Part shown: positions 5,827 through 6,389 of the stretch, piece by piece
How positions within the stretch are numbered: the first letter of the stretch is position 1
Layout of the letters: each line of letters begins with the position of its first letter
NCBI GenBank assembly: GCA_910584845.1
Contig: CAJUDH010000042.1
Location: forward strand, 1 to 6,389
DNA from: an uncultured Lachnospiraceae bacterium
Lineage (GTDB): Bacteria > Bacillota > Clostridia > Lachnospirales > Lachnospiraceae
DNA: 6,389 nucleotides
Reading direction: 5' to 3'
Position numbers and translations under genes: made by a program
The notes under the pieces: generated by a model
Database searches by the model: none
The model's input: only the letters and a program-made list of their open reading frames with translations
Told to the model about the DNA's origin: nothing

Positions 5827-6037
5827 AAATATTTCTATATTTTTTCTATTCCGTCCCGTTTCAAGAACTTTTAGTACCAAATCAGTACCAATGGCTATTT
5901 TCTTTACTCATGATGGTTCGAGTGGTTTGCAAGTGTCCCTGACCGAATAAAATACTATGCCGTAACCTTGCAATACCACTGAGGAAAGTATATCGTCAAT
6001 TTAAGGATTCCACAACACTTTTTATTGACACACCTTT
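5827..6037. other. Gene-free junction with a short direct repeat
   Basis: No gene is recognised. AGTACCAA occurs twice, at 5873-5880 and 5884-5891. The DNA here differs from the AraC gene that stops at its left edge, so it marks a deletion or insertion junction. No inverted terminal repeats are seen at either edge. No clear terminator follows the ArsC/Spx-family gene to the right. Confidence 0.4.
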
Positions 6038-6388
6038 TTATTTTTTAAGCACCTCCCACTCAGTTTCCTTAAAACCTACAAACACTTTATCCTCGCATAT
6101 TACCATCGGGCGCTTTATGAGCATCCCATTCTCAGCAAGCAGCTTTAGCTGTTCCTCTTCACTCATTGACGGCAGCTTAACCTTTAACTGCATTTCTTTG
6201 TAAACTAATCCACTGGTATTAAAAAACTTTTTAAGTGGCAAACCGCTTTGCTTATACCATGCCTTTAATTCATCATAGGTCGGATTATCCTCCACAATAT
6301 GACGCTCTGTATATTCTATATTGTATTCATCCAGCCATTTCTTGGCTTTCTGACAAGTTGAACATTTTGGATAACATAAAAATAACAT
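6038..6388 (-). CDS. ArsC/Spx-family thioredoxin-fold protein
   Basis: This 116-residue protein has the ArsC/Spx/YffB fold. It opens with MLFLCYPKCSTCQKAKKWL, placing a CxxC at C9 and C12 plus an extra C5. YNIEYTERHI follows, then KKFFNTSGLVYK (53-64) and MLIKRPM (89-95) with the conserved Arg93 and cis-Pro94 region. Length is the usual 110-120 residues, and the start fits the family, so the gene is complete; its ribosome site lies beyond the window. In this family a CxxC at the start is typical of Spx/MgsR-type regulators and of many uncharacterised 'arsenate reductase family' proteins, whereas classic arsenate reductases use a single Cys with a different surround. No arsenic-resistance neighbour is in view. 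The role is therefore open: redox-sensing RNA polymerase partner or thiol oxidoreductase. Confidence 0.87.
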   Translation of the reverse strand: MLFLCYPKCSTCQKAKKWLDEYNIEYTERHIVEDNPTYDELKAWYKQSGLPLKKFFNTSGLVYKEMQLKVKLPSMSEEEQLKLLAENGMLIKRPMVICEDKVFVGFKETEWEVLKK

Positions 6389-6389
6389 T

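Noticed and set aside
5915..5921. GGTTCGA, resembling a tRNA T-loop
   Set aside because: The flanking bases cannot form the T stem and no acceptor or anticodon arm is present.
1..6389. CRISPR array, insertion sequence or defence system
   Set aside because: No regularly spaced repeats, transposase motif, terminal inverted repeats, nuclease or helicase domain could be found on either strand.

Overview
The sequence looks like an accessory, gene-decay region from a Gram-positive gut-type Clostridia, most likely a member of the Lachnospiraceae. The evidence is the GGAGG-type ribosome sites, one TTG start, the moderate and patchy base composition, and protein families (DUF4274, DUF6985, an Fe-ADH/SDR/AraC set, a Clostridia-type phage tail protein) that I recall from that group. 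The taxonomic call is inference from memory; no search was run.

Layout. Positions 1-300 hold a minus-strand 35-codon C-terminal fragment, probably of a mobilization protein, followed by a good minus-strand terminator. Positions 300-788 and 1119-1627 have no assignable gene, although both stay open in several frames. Between them lies an intact DUF4274 gene (789-1118). A complete nucleoside phosphorylase starts at a TTG (1628-2392). Its stop codon sits on a minus-strand terminator, next to the frameshifted stump of a phage tail gene (2422-2678) that carries a perfect 15-bp inverted repeat at the frameshift. A DUF6985-like gene (2705-3544, minus) is intact. An AT-rich, multiply broken minus-strand gene follows (3685-4198) and is joined directly to a truncated Fe-dependent alcohol dehydrogenase pseudogene (4194-4667, minus).

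Divergent from that dehydrogenase is an intact short-chain dehydrogenase (4818-5528). Three bases after it begins an AraC-type regulator that is frameshifted and cut off after its sensor domain. The window ends with a complete ArsC/Spx-family gene (6038-6388, minus).

How it fits together. The Fe-ADH, SDR and AraC genes read as the remains of one divergently transcribed, regulator-controlled alcohol/sugar-alcohol oxidation module. Only the SDR is still intact. DUF4274 and DUF6985 proteins are often seen as stand-alone, immunity-like genes, and no toxin partner is visible here. I see no CRISPR array, complete transposase, tRNA or rRNA. I do not see convincing evidence for a new biological system. 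The strongest signals concern how these genes were broken.
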